Assembly: GCA_015680685.1 (NCBI GenBank)
Contig: MNCI01017476.1
Location: forward strand, 866,838 to 930,837
Source: Gnetum montanum
Taxonomy: Eukaryota > Streptophyta > Gnetopsida > Gnetales > Gnetaceae
Length of the DNA stretch: 64,000 nt
Direction: 5' to 3'
A program made the translations under genes and the position numbers. The notes under the pieces were generated by a model that saw nothing but the letters and a program-made list of their open reading frames with translations, made no database searches and was not told where the DNA came from. Below are positions 1-11,646 of the stretch, piece by piece (positions within the stretch are counted from its first letter, which is position 1; each line of letters starts with the position of its first letter).

Positions 1-1587
1 AGATATTTCTCACTAATTTAATTGGGAAGTTAAGTAGTTGGGAAGTTGTACATAAAGTTAGGAGGAATTTATGCTAACACCAATATTTGTAAATATTATA
101 AATATAATATTACAAATGTTTTATCATTAATATTACAATTATGTTATGGGTAGTAATAATGTTTGAAAAAATAATGTCTTGAAGCCTTGGAATAATTAAA
201 TTCAAAAGGTAAGTCTAAAATCGGGGCTTCATGCTATTAGCATAGGTAACATTGTGTCATTGCTGAATTAAATTAATCAGCAAACCATTTGAAATTTTAT
301 TTTTGATGAACTATAGCTCTGATTTACTAGCATCGGCCCAAAATATCTCTTGACACCTATCTCAGTGTGCCTTTGTGTCTTTGTTGCCGCATTTTGTGGA
401 CTGGTATGCGATATTGAATGCTTCGGTGTCGGGCATGGCTGCTATTTTGGATTGCAGGTTCCAGGGCGAATGACATTTGTGATTGCCATTTTTCACCACC
501 TGAAAAATTTGAAATGCATTCCTTGTGAAAGCCCAGGCTCGTTTGGTGAGGTCGTAGCTGGAGAATCCCTGCAAGAAAGTATTGCAACTCACGGCGGTGG
601 TTTGATTTGCGACGGATTTATTTTTGAGAAACGTTTGAGCCATGGAGGCCTCTTTTTGAGGCACCGGTTACAGGAAAGGGTAAGGTAAGTTATGAAATGA
701 CCCTGCAACTGCCCGAAAATCCTCTGTGCAGTGCACACCTTGCGGATCTTTCTGAGAGCGTCTGTGATGGCGTTGAAGGCATAGGTCTGAAACAGAAACC
801 CGAAACTGAAGATTTTGTTACTGAAATTAAAAGAACTACCACCACGAAGCTCTGATGGATAGCAACAATCTTAGGGGCTCCTCCTGCTGCTGGAAAGTTT
901 TTATTACGGCAAAGGTTTGGGTCAATGCGCTGACAGGAACCGCGTCGTTTCTTCTAGCGAGTTGGGAATGTGCAGCACCACGAGACCATGATTTCAAAGA
1001 AATTTAGGGCCTTTTCTATTCTACATGACTTCTTCTTGCTTGCTCTACATTTTTTTTCTTTTGTAGATTTGAAACCTTCTACAGTTAAGCGCGTCTAAAT
1101 CAGGGTTGCGATTTGAATGCGTATTCAATGGAGAAAATTCAGAATGTAGGCCTGCGTCGTTTATGGAATGATCTCTATTTTTTGGTTTTGCTGTTTTTAC
1201 TTCTTCAGAGATTGCAACTCGTATCTTCTTCATTTCCGTGACTCTCACCCTTGGTATCCTTTGAAGCTTTCCGACGTTTCTCCATTTAAAAAAGATTTGT
1301 TGTTTATTCCTTCAAACCTTATCACTGCCTCCTTGAGAGATTGAAAATATGCTGCGGTAGTATATCCTCTCTCCTTTTTCTTTTTTTAAAAAATATATTT
1401 ATGGACTATTATATGTTGCAACATGATTATTCCTAGAATTCTTTGTTTTCCATACCAATATTCCATTTTGGGCCACCCCCTAAATTCCATACCAATGATA
1501 TGAAATAACACATTCACATCCTCCTACTCTTACAATAATGTTCAAGATGAGTCTTACTATTCCATAGAATGGCCAAATGTGCCAACA
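1..1587 (-). mobile_element. Element F: partial LTR, cut by the left window edge
   Basis: The last ~45 bases (ending GGCCAAATGTGCCAACA at 1587) match the outer end of both LTRs of element A (44447 and 54031). The first ~120 bases match a block inside the A LTRs near 43080-43170 (AAAGTTAGGAGGAATT, then an AT-rich run). In between, about 180-1480 shares little with A. This is therefore a related LTR family with a different central segment. The CA end faces host DNA at 1588, so by analogy with A it is the U3 end of a minus-strand element or a solo LTR; the other end lies outside the window and no TSD can be checked. Confidence 0.7.
350..1060. other. GC-richer gene-like stretch inside the F LTR
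   Basis: This stretch is clearly less AT-rich than its surroundings and has open frames on both strands (350-688 on +, 362-664 on -). The minus frame has a faint pentatricopeptide-like look (CNTFLQGF), too weak to name a family. It sits at the same place in the LTR as the GC-rich segment in A's LTRs but is not obviously the same sequence. It could be captured host DNA; no start, stop or second copy supports a real gene. Confidence 0.25.
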
Positions 1588-2419
1588 AAAATAATATGAT
1601 ACAATAAAATAAAAAATCATAATTTATTTTTAGGGAATTTGATAAAAATTTGACTTTGACCAATATGAATAGACACAAAATTATAAAAATAATTAAGTAT
1701 ATCCTTTAATATAAAGGTAGAAGATGTTAAATTATCTACATAATTTTATCTTATTAGTTTGTTTTTGATTTATTTTCACTAATTTTTTTTGAGGCATTGA
1801 TGATTGTGGGTTACTTCCTTGAAACATAAAGGATACAATTTACCAAAATAATGATTGAATCATTTTACAAGTAGTAAATTGGATATACTTTATTATACTA
1901 ACCTAAAGCTTACTTGTAGAACCTCTACTTGCTATGCCTCGTCCAAGGCTTTGAAAAGAGGTTTTCTAATAAGAATTAGAATTTATAACATTTACTTAGT
2001 ATCTCACTAAAGAAATTTCTTTTTGAATTCATGACATTAATAAATATACAAATTCATCAAGCTTTTATCTATCTTAATTTTCTTATCATCATCAAAATCA
2101 TTGTTGGAGCTTTGAACATGTGTCTTGTCTTTAAGTTCTTTTTCTTTGACATTCTAAAATTCCTATAATAACATTAAGTAATATAGTATTTTATATTCAA
2201 TTCAAAATTAAACATCAATGAGAAATTACAAGTGTAATCTATTTAGAAACATCATCTTCTTCTGAATCTTCTTATTGATTTTGATCCTCATCATCATCTA
2301 AGACATAACTCTCTTGCTTATGATAAATGTATTATAAAAAATAAGGATATTACAACATACCTTAGTTATAATAAATTATATTATTCATCTAGTATAACTT
2401 AAAATACCTTATCAGTTAA
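1588..2419 (-). pseudogene. Host sequence: 3' fragment of a broken gene
   Basis: AT-rich DNA between F and B. On the minus strand, 2419-2408 continues the reading frame that runs up to B's other flank (frame ...NLKDW before the insertion, LTDK after it) and ends at a donor-like GATAAG|GTATTTT. An acceptor-like TCTTAG near 2314 is followed by an acidic stretch (DDDEDQNQ) and, further on, by KELKDKTHVQ and KKIKIDKSLMNLY. No family recognised. Stops and frame breaks show it is not functional. 1588-1900 shows nothing beyond low-complexity AT. Confidence 0.4.
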
Positions 2420-2424
2420 CCAAT
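2420..2424. repeat. TSD of element B, left copy (CCAAT)
   Basis: Five bases next to the TG end of B's 5' LTR, identical to 9451-9455. Confidence 0.9.
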
Positions 2425-2429
2425 TGATG

Positions 2430-2527
2430 GGATGCAATATCATGTCTACTGCGATATTGCATCCGCTGCAATATCACATCCCCTACGATATCGCATCTAC
2501 AGTGATATCGCGTACATGATATTGCAG
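2430..2527 (+). repeat. Palindromic GATATC-containing units at the start of B's U3
   Basis: Short units built around GATATCGC / GCAATATC alternate with CATCTAC-like spacers. There are about five or six here and about three in the 3' LTR (8658-8708), so unit number has changed since insertion. The block lies between the LTR start and the TATA box. Confidence 0.75.
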
Positions 2528-2541
2528 TGCGCCACCAAATC

Positions 2542-2549
2542 TATAAATA
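2542..2549 (+). promoter_or_regulatory. TATA box of B's 5' LTR
   Basis: TATAAATA in the context CTATAAATAAGAGGC, a typical plant TATA context. The 3' LTR copy near 8722 reads TATAAGTA, one transition away. Confidence 0.75.
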
Positions 2550-3270
2550 AGAGGCAGCTCTCCCTTGTTTCTAATTCTAGACCTAGACCATAGCAAAACT
2601 CTAGCAGTTTTACCTCTCTAGAGATAGAATAATTTCCATGTGCCTGCAGTAGGAGCTCCAAAGTGAACGGATCTTTATTTGACCAAATATTGTACCTGAA
2701 CACAAGTTTGTGTACAGAAATAAAGACGAACTTCTTGGATAAACCTTGTAGTGCATGGATTAGGCTAAATAGGACTTTATTTACTATTATTTATTGTTTA
2801 CCATTTAAATGCTTTATTAGTTAGTTAAATTTATCTCAACCCTTCTCCCGTAGTTAAGTGAATTTAGTATGACCGCTTCGAGCACGTCCGTTACACTTGG
2901 TGATCCCAATAACGAATAGCGTTTGGTAACCATGGTTGCATTGGTTCAGGGTGTGAACAGTAAGTGGGAATGGATGCTGATGCTAGGTTAGTTAAGGCTT
3001 AGTTAGTTAGTTAAAGTTAGTTAATTATTCTCTTCACCCTTCACCTTATTAGCATAGGAGATAAAATAGAAAAGATATAAAAATCACATACCTTAGACTT
3101 ACTTAACCATACAATCGTGATAAATACAAGTAAGTCTAGGAAGACAATGAACGATTAACCTTAAGTGTTCCATAAGGTGTGTAGGCACTTAGTCTATGGA
3201 GTTCGATCGGATCGCATGTGTAACACTCATATTCATATGGCTGAGTGTAGGGGTACCTCGCCACTCATCA

Positions 3271-3290
3271 TTGGCACTGTTGCCGGGGAC
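3271..3290 (+). other. Primer-binding site of element B
   Basis: TTGGCACTGTTGCCGGGGAC starts directly after the LTR. It resembles the Athila-type PBS as I know it (TGGCGCCGTTGCCGGGGA), differing only by transitions. Confidence 0.8.
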
Positions 3291-3413
3291 TAAGTGTTTG
3301 TGCACTAAGTAGAACATAGGAAATCACTCGCATCATTGGGAGCTTAATGAAGCCTTAGGGTTAATCCTACGAAAAATAACATAACAACAAACAACCCATC
3401 GAATAAAATAACA
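3291..3413. other. Leader between PBS and gag of B
   Basis: Short untranslated leader; nothing else recognised. Confidence 0.5.
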
Positions 3414-5240
3414 ATGTCTTCTTCTTCGAACAAAAGCAATTCACCACCTAGGGATCATATAAGAGACAATCAACGATCTAAAACACATATCCAAAATCTG
3501 CCAGTTCCTTAACAATACCAAGTGGTATATACCCATCCTGATGAGTATATACTAGATTTTACCATTATCCTCCATCAGAACAAACAACTGCATTGGAGAG
3601 ATTTGCAAGGTAACATAGTGTTACCTCCAGATCAGGCAATCCCTGACATGCTTCTTCGTGCTCTTGCATAGATAGGCATGGCACAACTATATGTTGAATA
3701 CATTATAGGTGATTTTTATAGAAGGGATTACTATCCCACAGAAGCACAATGTTTAAGGGACTCGAGGAAGGAGAGCCACCATACATTGTTGAAAGGAGAA
3801 GGGGTCTCACATGTCCTAAGTGAAATTGGAGATGGTGAACCACTCATAATGGGTTCTCCATCAAATGATGTTCCCCCTCTTAATGATAGTGAGGAGGTGA
3901 GGCATTAGAACTTGCGCTCCTTGATACACAACCTTGGTTCTAATCCCCATGAATGCCAATTGTTCACTGAGGGAACAAAGACACATGACAAGGACGGGCA
4001 TTCTAATCATCATCATGATCGAGGCCGTAGCAGCAAAAGAGAAGGTAAGAAACATCGTCATGGAAATGGTTCTCCTTCTTCTTCCCTTTCATCACATCAT
4101 TCACCCTCTCCTTCCACATCAGGGCACATTCATAAAGAGCATAATGGTGAGGATAGAGGTAGGCAAAATGAGAGACATCGACAAGAGAGTCGAGAGCGAG
4201 GACAAGGGCATGAACGAAGGGAAAGTAGGGAACAACGTAGACATCATAGACGTCATGAAAGAGATGATCATGATGAACCCCTACTTGCAACTTGGAGTAT
4301 GCTAGATATAATGGAGGTAGTTAGAATACCAACAAGGCATCAAAAAGATAGTCAGATCAAGCGCTTAGACATAAATAATATCCCACGGTTTGAGGTGGGA
4401 TATAATGCTGATCTGCAAAATCATTTACAGGCATTCCACAATGCCTGCACCTTGTAGAACATAGAAAATGAGTGGCAAAAATTAAAGTTGTTTCCTAGGA
4501 CACTCATCAAGGAAGCAAAGAGTTGGTACCGGTCCTTAGAACCGAAAACCATTAGGAGATGGAGTACGATGCTAGAATTGTTCAACAATAAATATCAAAC
4601 GTACTCTAGAGTGTCTAACTTGCATAAGTAGATCCAAGGATGGAAGCAAGGTACTCACAAATCCTTGGATGCTACCATGGGCTACTACTATGCATTGTTA
4701 CATCGTTGCTTGGGCCATGGTTATGCACAATGGGATCAACTCCACCACCTCGTAGATGGGCTAAGACATGAAACTAGGAGAACCCTTGGGACTTATGCCC
4801 AAGGGAGATTATTAGAACTTAGATCCCATGAAATTCATCGATTGTTGGAGCAAGTAGCTAAAGAATAAGGGGAGCTATGGAAAAGAGAAAGCACGGAAGA
4901 ATATAACCATGATCCTTCCCTCCGAAATAAGGGAGTGAGATTTTGCGATGAAGATGATGAGTCACCACTTGAGGAGTTGGTGAATAGAAAGACCTTGTTG
5001 CTTCAAAAACTAACAATGGAAGTATCGGCTAAGGTAGATGAAATATGGAGCTCCTTAGATAGTAAAATTGAAACTATCCTGAAAATCATAGAAGAGTCTA
5101 AGGAGGAACGAAGTAGTGCCAATGATAAGAAAAAGTAGAGAGATTCAGGCCATGCACATGACAAGGGTAAGGGAAAAATGACTATCCTTAATGACGTTGT
5201 GGATTCTAACATAGATAATGATGGTGGATGTGAGATCTAC
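3414..5240 (+). pseudogene. gag: Degenerate gag of element B
   Basis: Capsid/nucleocapsid polyprotein of an Athila-like element. One frame runs from ATG 3414 (MSSSSNKSNSPPRD) through 3678, 3912, 4665 and 4935, broken only by stop codons. A His/Arg/Ser-rich stretch lies at 3980-4270. The gag homology core follows at about 4380-4830: KSWYRSLEPKTI, then FNNKYQTYSRV and LHHLVDGLRHETRRTLG. A Glu/Lys-rich probable coiled coil is at 4935-5138. The same blocks recur in D's gag (minus strand, 63211-63757). No zinc knuckle is visible. The frame shifts by one between 5138 and 5302, and the gene is not functional as it stands. Confidence 0.75.
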
Positions 5241-5830
5241 CAATATGACCATCCTAAGGGATGTTGTCTAATCATCTTACATCTGCAAGAGTCCGGGGTG
5301 TATGTGCTTAACCCAAGGCTTAACATACGGTAGGCATCCTGAAGGTAACCTAAGGCAGTTCCACCAATCGTTAATGTACTATCTAAGTGGAACTCCACCA
5401 CAACCCATCGGGCAACATCAGCAATGGAAACACCCACAATCGTGGGAGATGCCACTGCCTAGGCAACAATACCCTTACCGACAACCCAATCTGTATGGCT
5501 ATTACGTGCAGTAACCAGTTTCTCCAAGTGACTCTATGAGTCACAAAACCCCACAATGGCACTACCAAGTTTGGGATTATTTTAGGACTCCTTCTCCTCT
5601 AAGAGATGCTCCACATCCATACCATCCTCCAAATCCATCCACCACTCTTACGCTGGTAGTTCCACTACCACGTACTCCAACAATGCAAGGGGAACTCCCC
5701 ACTCAACCACAGCAACGTAATGCTACGAGACCTATAAACCTTCAACGTGCTGCTGGTTCTAACAACCAAAATAAGAGAAGACCTTTCCTCAAAACCAAAA
5801 GCCCAGACAAGCTCTTACAACCATAAGCAG
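5241..5830 (+). pseudogene. Gag-protease linker of B, Pro/Gln-rich
   Basis: Low-complexity coding region rich in Pro, Gln and Tyr (QQYPYRQPNLYGYY; PLPRTPTMQGELPTQPQQ), in the frame also used by the protease. Elements C and D have a similar linker on the minus strand (19838-20203 and 62824-63033). Confidence 0.55.
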
Positions 5831-5884
5831 TTGAGTCTGTGTACACCCCTCCAACATACAAGGCTTCAGAGCTCTCTTCAAATC

Positions 5885-6456
5885 AACAATAGGGCTCAAT
5901 GCATACAGTTATGTTGACACATGCTATAATTGACTGGATCAAGGTAGGACACCTTCCCAAGAAACTATCTGACCCTAGAAGTCCCTTAATCTACCTCCAA
6001 GTCGTTAGGAATGAACCACGTAAGGCTCTTCTTGACTAAGGTTCTAGAGTCAACTTAATCTCATGAGAAATGTATCAAGCCTGGAACCTACCTCCACTCA
6101 AGAAGAGTAATATTCACCTATAGCTGGATGACCAGTCCATCACCATTCCCTTGGGATTGGTGGAGGATATCATTACCACTATGTGTGATTGGTCATACCC
6201 AGCTAATTTCCTAGTGATAGAAGTCAACAGCAACAAAGGGGACTTCCCAATTATAATGGGAAGGGCATGGCTGAGCACAATAGATGCATGCCTAGGAATT
6301 TGTAATCTTTCCTTGGAGATATCTAAGGTAAACATTTACAGAAAGATCAAGAAGAAGAAAGTTCCATGCATCACATACAGTTACTTAGAGGGTGATGACA
6401 TGGAGGAATGCTCAACATCTCCTGCATGCAACTGGTGTGCCCTAGAAAATCTATGA
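5885..6456 (+). pseudogene. Aspartic protease domain of element B
   Basis: Retropepsin-like domain that would process Gag. Its N-terminal block is LTHAIIDWIKVGHLPKK. The active-site block is KALLD-stop-GSRVNLIS (the Athila-type form is LLDLGxSVNL; a TTA to TAA change would explain the stop). The C-terminal block is FPIIMGRAWLSTIDA, matching the ILGRPFL motif. Homologous blocks occur in C (19443-19691) and D (62384-62647), both on the minus strand. At least three stops are visible, including one at the active site. Confidence 0.75.
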
Positions 6457-8640
6457 CAAAGATGCCTGTATGTAGCAACCACACAACAAGTGGACACCCT
6501 GTGGTTGGTAGCTAATTGAAAGAGCAACTAACCAACATGCATGGAATGAACTAGGGGATCAACTCATGCCCATAACGAAAGCATAGATACATTGGAATAT
6601 GAGTGTCACCAACTTCCACCCCTTAACTTGAAAACATCAATTGGGAGAAGTTGGACACTTTTGAGAAATTCAAACATGCGCTCATTATTTCGAATCTCTC
6701 CCTTTCCATTTAGTCATGGGGGAGATGGCCACTTATTCTAATCATTCAGGGCCCTTAGTTCTTTTTAGTTTTTATTTTACACATTTTTTTTTTATACATT
6801 TTTGTTTTACACATTTTTGTTTTACAAATTTCTTTAACTCTTCTTGTTTTTGCTTTACAACATCATTATACTTTTTCATTTCTTTTTGTGTGTGTGTGTG
6901 TTATCCATCTTGTAAGTTTGTCATCCAATAAGTGTTCTTAATGATGGTATGAACTATTTTCCTATTGATTGCTAATGTTTGGTTTTTACCTTTAAGTTAT
7001 GATGTTGATACTAAGGTATGGTTCTTTTGATATGAAAGGCAATGAGTCCACTTCATCCATTCATCCACAAGTTTCTATGGTCTCTCTCGGCTTGGAAATG
7101 TATAGTTCCTTTCTAAATAAGAACTATAACGAATTGGTGACTCAGCATTTCTCAAACTAAGGAAGGACTCAAAGATTGAAAAGGGTGTGACTTCAAAGGA
7201 ACTTGATGCATTTGTGTTGGCCGATCTCTTGGGTGCTTGGATGTTTTTCTTCTTGAGTTTTCTTACCATTTTGGCATTACTCAATCATCGGAAAGTTGAG
7301 CAAATAAAAATAACAAAGTCTTTGCATGGTGTGGTTCTCATGCATAAACACATAAAAAAACAAACAAAAAATAGTGAGAATTCAAAGCACATCCCTTAGA
7401 AAAAATAATCATTTTAGCTACAAGCACTAGTTATGGAACTAAAATAAAAGTGTTCCCTCTAACTAAGGCCCTTCTCGCTTCCCATTTTCTCCTCCTTCGT
7501 TTTGTCAGAATGGTGGTGGCTCTTGGGTGAAGGAGTTCTTGTTACTTCAAGAGGATGGAATGGCTAAATGCATTAATGCGAAGTCACTAGATGTGGTATG
7601 TTTGAGGCTGGACTTGGAATGGGATCTACTAAGTCACATTAATCATTAACTACACAAGGGGCTGTACACCACCTTGTTCTTGGGATTCTATTCCATTCTC
7701 TTCTCTCCATCCTTCTCTCCATGGTTCACCTCATTTCCGGTTGTATCATTAGTATATATTTTGGTTGATGCATTATTTTCTTGTTGGTAAATTCTTGCGG
7801 TTAAGACTTTAACTCTTGTTCCAAATGACATTCCCAGAGCCTACAGACTCTTCGAATGTGGCTTTTTCAGGGCATTAAGGGCATGAGCCTGCTTTGGGGA
7901 GGACCCACTGGAATTCCTATTTGGTGCACTAGTTAAATTCTTTTCCCTAAAATTTTTGTAATCCATTTTATTTTGTTCATTTCCATATTTACATCCATTT
8001 CATTGATGTCATAGTTGTATCCTTTTCTCCATCTTTTTCTTGTTCCTTTTCTTTCTCCATTCTATCGCTACCAGAGGTTCGCTTTTAGTCATGGGGGTCC
8101 AGACCCAGATTTTTTCGATTTTCTCATAACCCCTACACCTTCAGTAGTCACCATGAATATATCTCCAGACCCGTATCAGCCATACCACAACTCAGCCAAT
8201 GTACCTTTCATCGAAGCAAGGTATCCACTGCATTCTAATTCATTCATCCTTGCTAATATAAAGACTGTGTTATGTGTGTAGATGGAAATCATACACCAAC
8301 GGATTGGATCTGGAAGGAACACTTGGAATGGAGCAGTGCTAAAGCAACTATGCAAGGAGAAAGATTAATGGAACACTTATGGATGGACAAAAAAAGGTGC
8401 AATCTTGGCGTTGGAAGCAGCAAACTTCTTCTCTTTTCTCTCTTCTCTCTCAGCTGCCAAATAAGGCCTAATTTCAAATGTATAAAGTGTCCACTCTTGT
8501 TGTCGTGAACACCAGTTTTTTCATGTCTTGTAATGATGATCCGTTCACATGTCATCCCATTCACCATTAGTTCCATTTGCGTCAACAATCCCATACCATC
8601 CCAATATTTTGTAATGAACTTGAGGACGAGTTTTTATTCA
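6457..8640 (+). other. 3' region of B without pol genes
   Basis: No RT, RNase H or integrase motif in any frame. Similarity to C's post-protease sequence continues to about 6600, after which the sequence matches C's post-integrase sequence, so the pol deletion junction is near 6560-6710. A pyrimidine-rich part with a (TG)n run lies at 6770-6905. An ORF at 8015-8281 (GGPDPDFFDF, SPDPYQPYHNSANVPF) follows an acceptor-like CGCTACCAG|AGG and may be a remnant of the extra Athila 3' ORF. Otherwise nothing recognised. Confidence 0.6.
6711..6728 (+). other. Internal polypurine-tract-like motif in B
   Basis: TAGTCATGGGGGAGATGG. The same TAGTCATGGGGG core recurs at 8086-8097 and, as the real PPT, at 8640-8650. 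The counterparts in C (15937-15956) and D (58881-58900) are on the minus strand. Confidence 0.55.
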
Positions 8641-8652
8641 GTCATGGGGGTA
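8641..8652 (+). other. Polypurine tract of element B
   Basis: GTCATGGGGGTA lies directly before the 3' LTR. C uses the related TCATGGGGGCA. Confidence 0.8.
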
Positions 8653-9450
8653 TGATGGGATGTGATATCGCATGGGCCGTGATATCGCGTCTACCGCGAT
8701 ATTGCAGTGCACCGCCAAATCTATAAGTAAGAGGCGGCTCTCCCTTGTTTCTAATTCTAGGCCTAGACTGTAGTGAAACTCTAGCAGTTTTACCTCTCTA
8801 GAGATAGAATAATTTCCATGTGCCCCCAGTAGGAGCTCCAAAGTGAATCGATCTTTATTCGAGTAAATATTGTACCTGAACACAAGTTTGTGTACAGAAA
8901 TAAAGACGAACTTCTTGGATAAACCTTGCAATGCATGGATTAGGCTAAATAGGACTTTATTTACTATTATTTATTGTTTACCATTTAAACGCTTTATTAG
9001 TTAGTTAAATATCTCTCAACCCTTCTCCTGTAGTTAAGTGCATTCAGTATGACCACTTCGAGCACATGCATTACGCTTGGTGATACGAATAACGAATAGC
9101 ATTTGGTAACCAAGGTTGCATTGGTTCAGGGTGTGAATGGTAAGTGGGAATGGATGATGATGCTAGGTTAGTTAAGGCTTAGTTAGTTAGTTAAAGTTAG
9201 TTAATTAGTCTCTTCACCCTTCACCTTATTAGCATAGGAGATAAAATAGAACAGATATAAAAATCACATATCTCAGACTTACTTAACCATACAACCGTGA
9301 CAAATACAAGTAAGTCTGGGAAGACAATGAACAATTAACCTTAAGTGTTTCATAAGGCGTGTAGGCACTTAGTCTGCAGAGTTCGACCAGATCATGCATG
9401 TAACGCTTGTATTCATATGGCTGAGTCTAGGGGTACCTTGCCACTCATCA
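8653..9450 (+). repeat. 3' LTR of element B
   Basis: A 798-bp copy of 2425-3270 with many substitutions and fewer palindromic units; it ends CACTCATCA at 9450. Confidence 0.92.
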
Positions 9451-9455
9451 CCAAT
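9451..9455. repeat. TSD of element B, right copy (CCAAT)
   Basis: Identical to 2420-2424. Confidence 0.9.
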
Positions 9456-10683
9456 CTTTTAAATTTATTACTATGTTCTTTTATATATCTTTTACTTCCA
9501 AAATGATCTAATATTTCTTGTGTACAAATTTAGAATTGAATGGCTCCACATTAGTTGCAACTAATAACTCTGCTATGGTAGATCATAGGAAACATTGTAA
9601 ATCATCATCATGTATAGATATGACACCTATATCTTTATATTCCTATAATTCTTTAAGAATGATATTCTAATAGACTAATGATACAATGAAAAACACTACC
9701 TTTGTAATTGTTTCATCCTTCATTAAAATTAAACTAATTAGTTTGTTTCAAAATTTAATTAATTTTTAGAACTTGTAATTGACATCTTTTGGAATAGCTA
9801 CATTCAAAAGAATATCTTTAATAGATTTCACAAAGACTCTATTTTATTTTATTTTATTTACTATATCCATCTTCAAATGCATCTAGTGTCTCAATTGCTT
9901 CAATCATTATGAAGAAACAGTAAATCAAAACATACATTGTTTTCTTCTTGTAGTGGTAACTTAAACTATATCTAAACAAGATATTACTATATATAAAATC
10001 TTTAAAGTAATTTATAAAAAAATTAAATAAGTGATAGTTATTCATATTAATATTTATAACTACTTTAGAAAACATACTAATTATCCTTTGTACACACTTA
10101 AATAAATTCTAAAAAAAATAAAAGAGTTCTTAACAATTATATTTTGAAAATCAAAAAATAGTATATAACTAATTTTTCCATAAATGAAAATTCCATTTCA
10201 AATTTGTAAAGCATCAAAGCAATGAACTTAGGATTTTGTTAGTAGAAGAGAAAACCTTCATGTTTCTTGATGATTGTGAACATCATTGCCTCTAAGGATA
10301 GAGACTTTAGGTGCTAATGTAGCATTGATTTCACATAAGGCGTAAGCCTTAGTTTTCCCTTAGTAATTTCCACATTATCAAGAAGACTAATAAAAATATA
10401 TTTTTTAATTAAATACCTATTAGAACATCAATATAAATATATTGATAAATTTTGAAATTTGATCTTAATATGATAAAACTAAATTAATAACTATTATGCT
10501 ATTCTAGTTTCAATACCTATTACAAATTCTATCTATAGTAAGGTTTGTGCATTGTTTAATAGATGAATTCCTATTGATAAAAAATTGAATGAGAGCTAGT
10601 TTTAGTGAATGTGAATGCTTCATTTAATCACATTTTTACTCTAGAGGGATCATTCTATTAATTACTAATTTTTTTGGCTCATC
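9456..10683 (-). pseudogene. Host sequence: middle exons of a broken gene
   Basis: AT-rich DNA between B and C. On the minus strand a long frame from about 9830 to 9456 includes VFVKSIKDILLNVAIPKD, LKELxEYKDIGVISIHDDD (x is a stop) and IAELLVATNVEPFNSKFV, with stops mostly TAG/TAA. This frame runs into B's insertion site. A second frame, from 10683 leftward (DEPKKLVINRMIPLE), continues the frame ending at C's right flank (ELRFKNLKEK), so C also sits in coding sequence. Protein family not recognised. 9900-10480 looks like intron plus AT-rich filler. Confidence 0.45.
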
Positions 10684-10688
10684 CTTTT
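10684..10688. repeat. TSD of element C, left copy (CTTTT)
   Basis: Identical to 54560-54564, 43.9 kb away. Confidence 0.88.
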
Positions 10689-11646
10689 TGATGAGCTATC
10701 GAGGAACCCCCTACACCCAACCATATGAATCACAAAGCATTCACATGTGATTTGGTCAGATTCTATGGATTCTGTAGTTTTCAGTTCACTAGTCTTCTAG
10801 GAAGTGAACCTTGCCCTAAGGTCATTCATTATCTTCCCAATTTCACTTGTGATGCACAGGGTATGGTTAAGTGTAATCAAGGCATATGATTTTTATTATT
10901 TTGTGCTTTATGTTCTTTAGTGATTAAAGAGAAAGTTGAAGTAATTTAATAACTAATTTAATTAACTAACTAACTAATCACTAGTTGGTCCTAACATAAG
11001 CATCTGATCCCACTTTCTGTACAAGTCTTGAACCCATGTACCAACTATTAGGTTACCAAGCATTATGCTATTGGATGCACTAAGCAATAATGCTATTGGG
11101 ATTACGAAGTGAATACATGTTTACACTTAAAGCGGTCGTACTTATGTACTTAATCTATTTAGCTTAATTGATTAAAGTCTAATTTAACTGAATTTAGCTT
11201 AATTGATTAAATATTAAATAAAAATAATGAATGGATAAATAAAGCATTTAAACTATCCAAAATGCTATAAGGTTTATCAAGAAGCTCATCCTTATTATCA
11301 TACACACTGGTGTGGTTCAAGTACAATAATGGTTGAATAAAGATCCATACACTCAATGACTTCTATTACGAGCACTTGGGAAAATATTCTAACTTTCCAA
11401 TGTAAAAGGTGCAATATTTTGGCTACTAATATTAATTTTTGATGCTCATAAACATGGTTGGGAGCTCATGGTTATAGTTTTTTCTCTAGGGTTGCATCAA
11501 TAGGGCCTTGTCAATGTAGCAAATGCTACATTAACAGGACCTTGTTGAGGGGGAAACACCACGTAAAAATGGTCCCATCGATGGGGGCCTATTAATGAGG
11601 CCATGTTAATGGGGGTCCATCAATGTGACACTTTGATGCTTCATCA
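10689..11646 (-). repeat. 3' LTR of element C (left copy)
   Basis: 958 bp, TGATGAGC...TTCATCA on the + strand, next to the PPT. It matches the three pieces of the right LTR. The uninterrupted stretch at 11030-11070 (ACTATTAGGTTACCAAG) serves as an empty-site reference for the E and A insertions. Confidence 0.9.

Larger units (their letters stand above)
2425..3270 (+). repeat. 5' LTR of element B
   Basis: An 846-bp LTR starting TGATGGGATG and ending CACTCATCA, matched by 8653-9450. It is longer than the 3' LTR mainly because it has extra palindromic units near its start. Confidence 0.92.
2425..9450 (+). mobile_element. Element B: Athila-like non-autonomous LTR retrotransposon
   Basis: A 7,026-bp element with both LTRs, PBS, PPT and a perfect 5-bp TSD. 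It has gag and an Athila-type protease but no RT, RNase H or integrase. After the protease the sequence resembles the post-integrase region of the related elements C and D (conserved TCATGGGGGAGATGG block). B is thus best explained as a deletion derivative that would need the enzymes of a C- or D-like partner. Gag stays in one frame from 3414 to about 5240 apart from stop codons; the linker and protease continue one frame over. Confidence 0.9.

Noticed and set aside
362-664. Pentatricopeptide-repeat gene on the minus strand of F
   Set aside because: Only one loose match to the repeat pattern, no second repeat in register.
5003-5212. Minus-strand ORF opposite B's gag
   Set aside because: Shadow of the gag frame; low-complexity Leu/Ser translation of the reverse strand.
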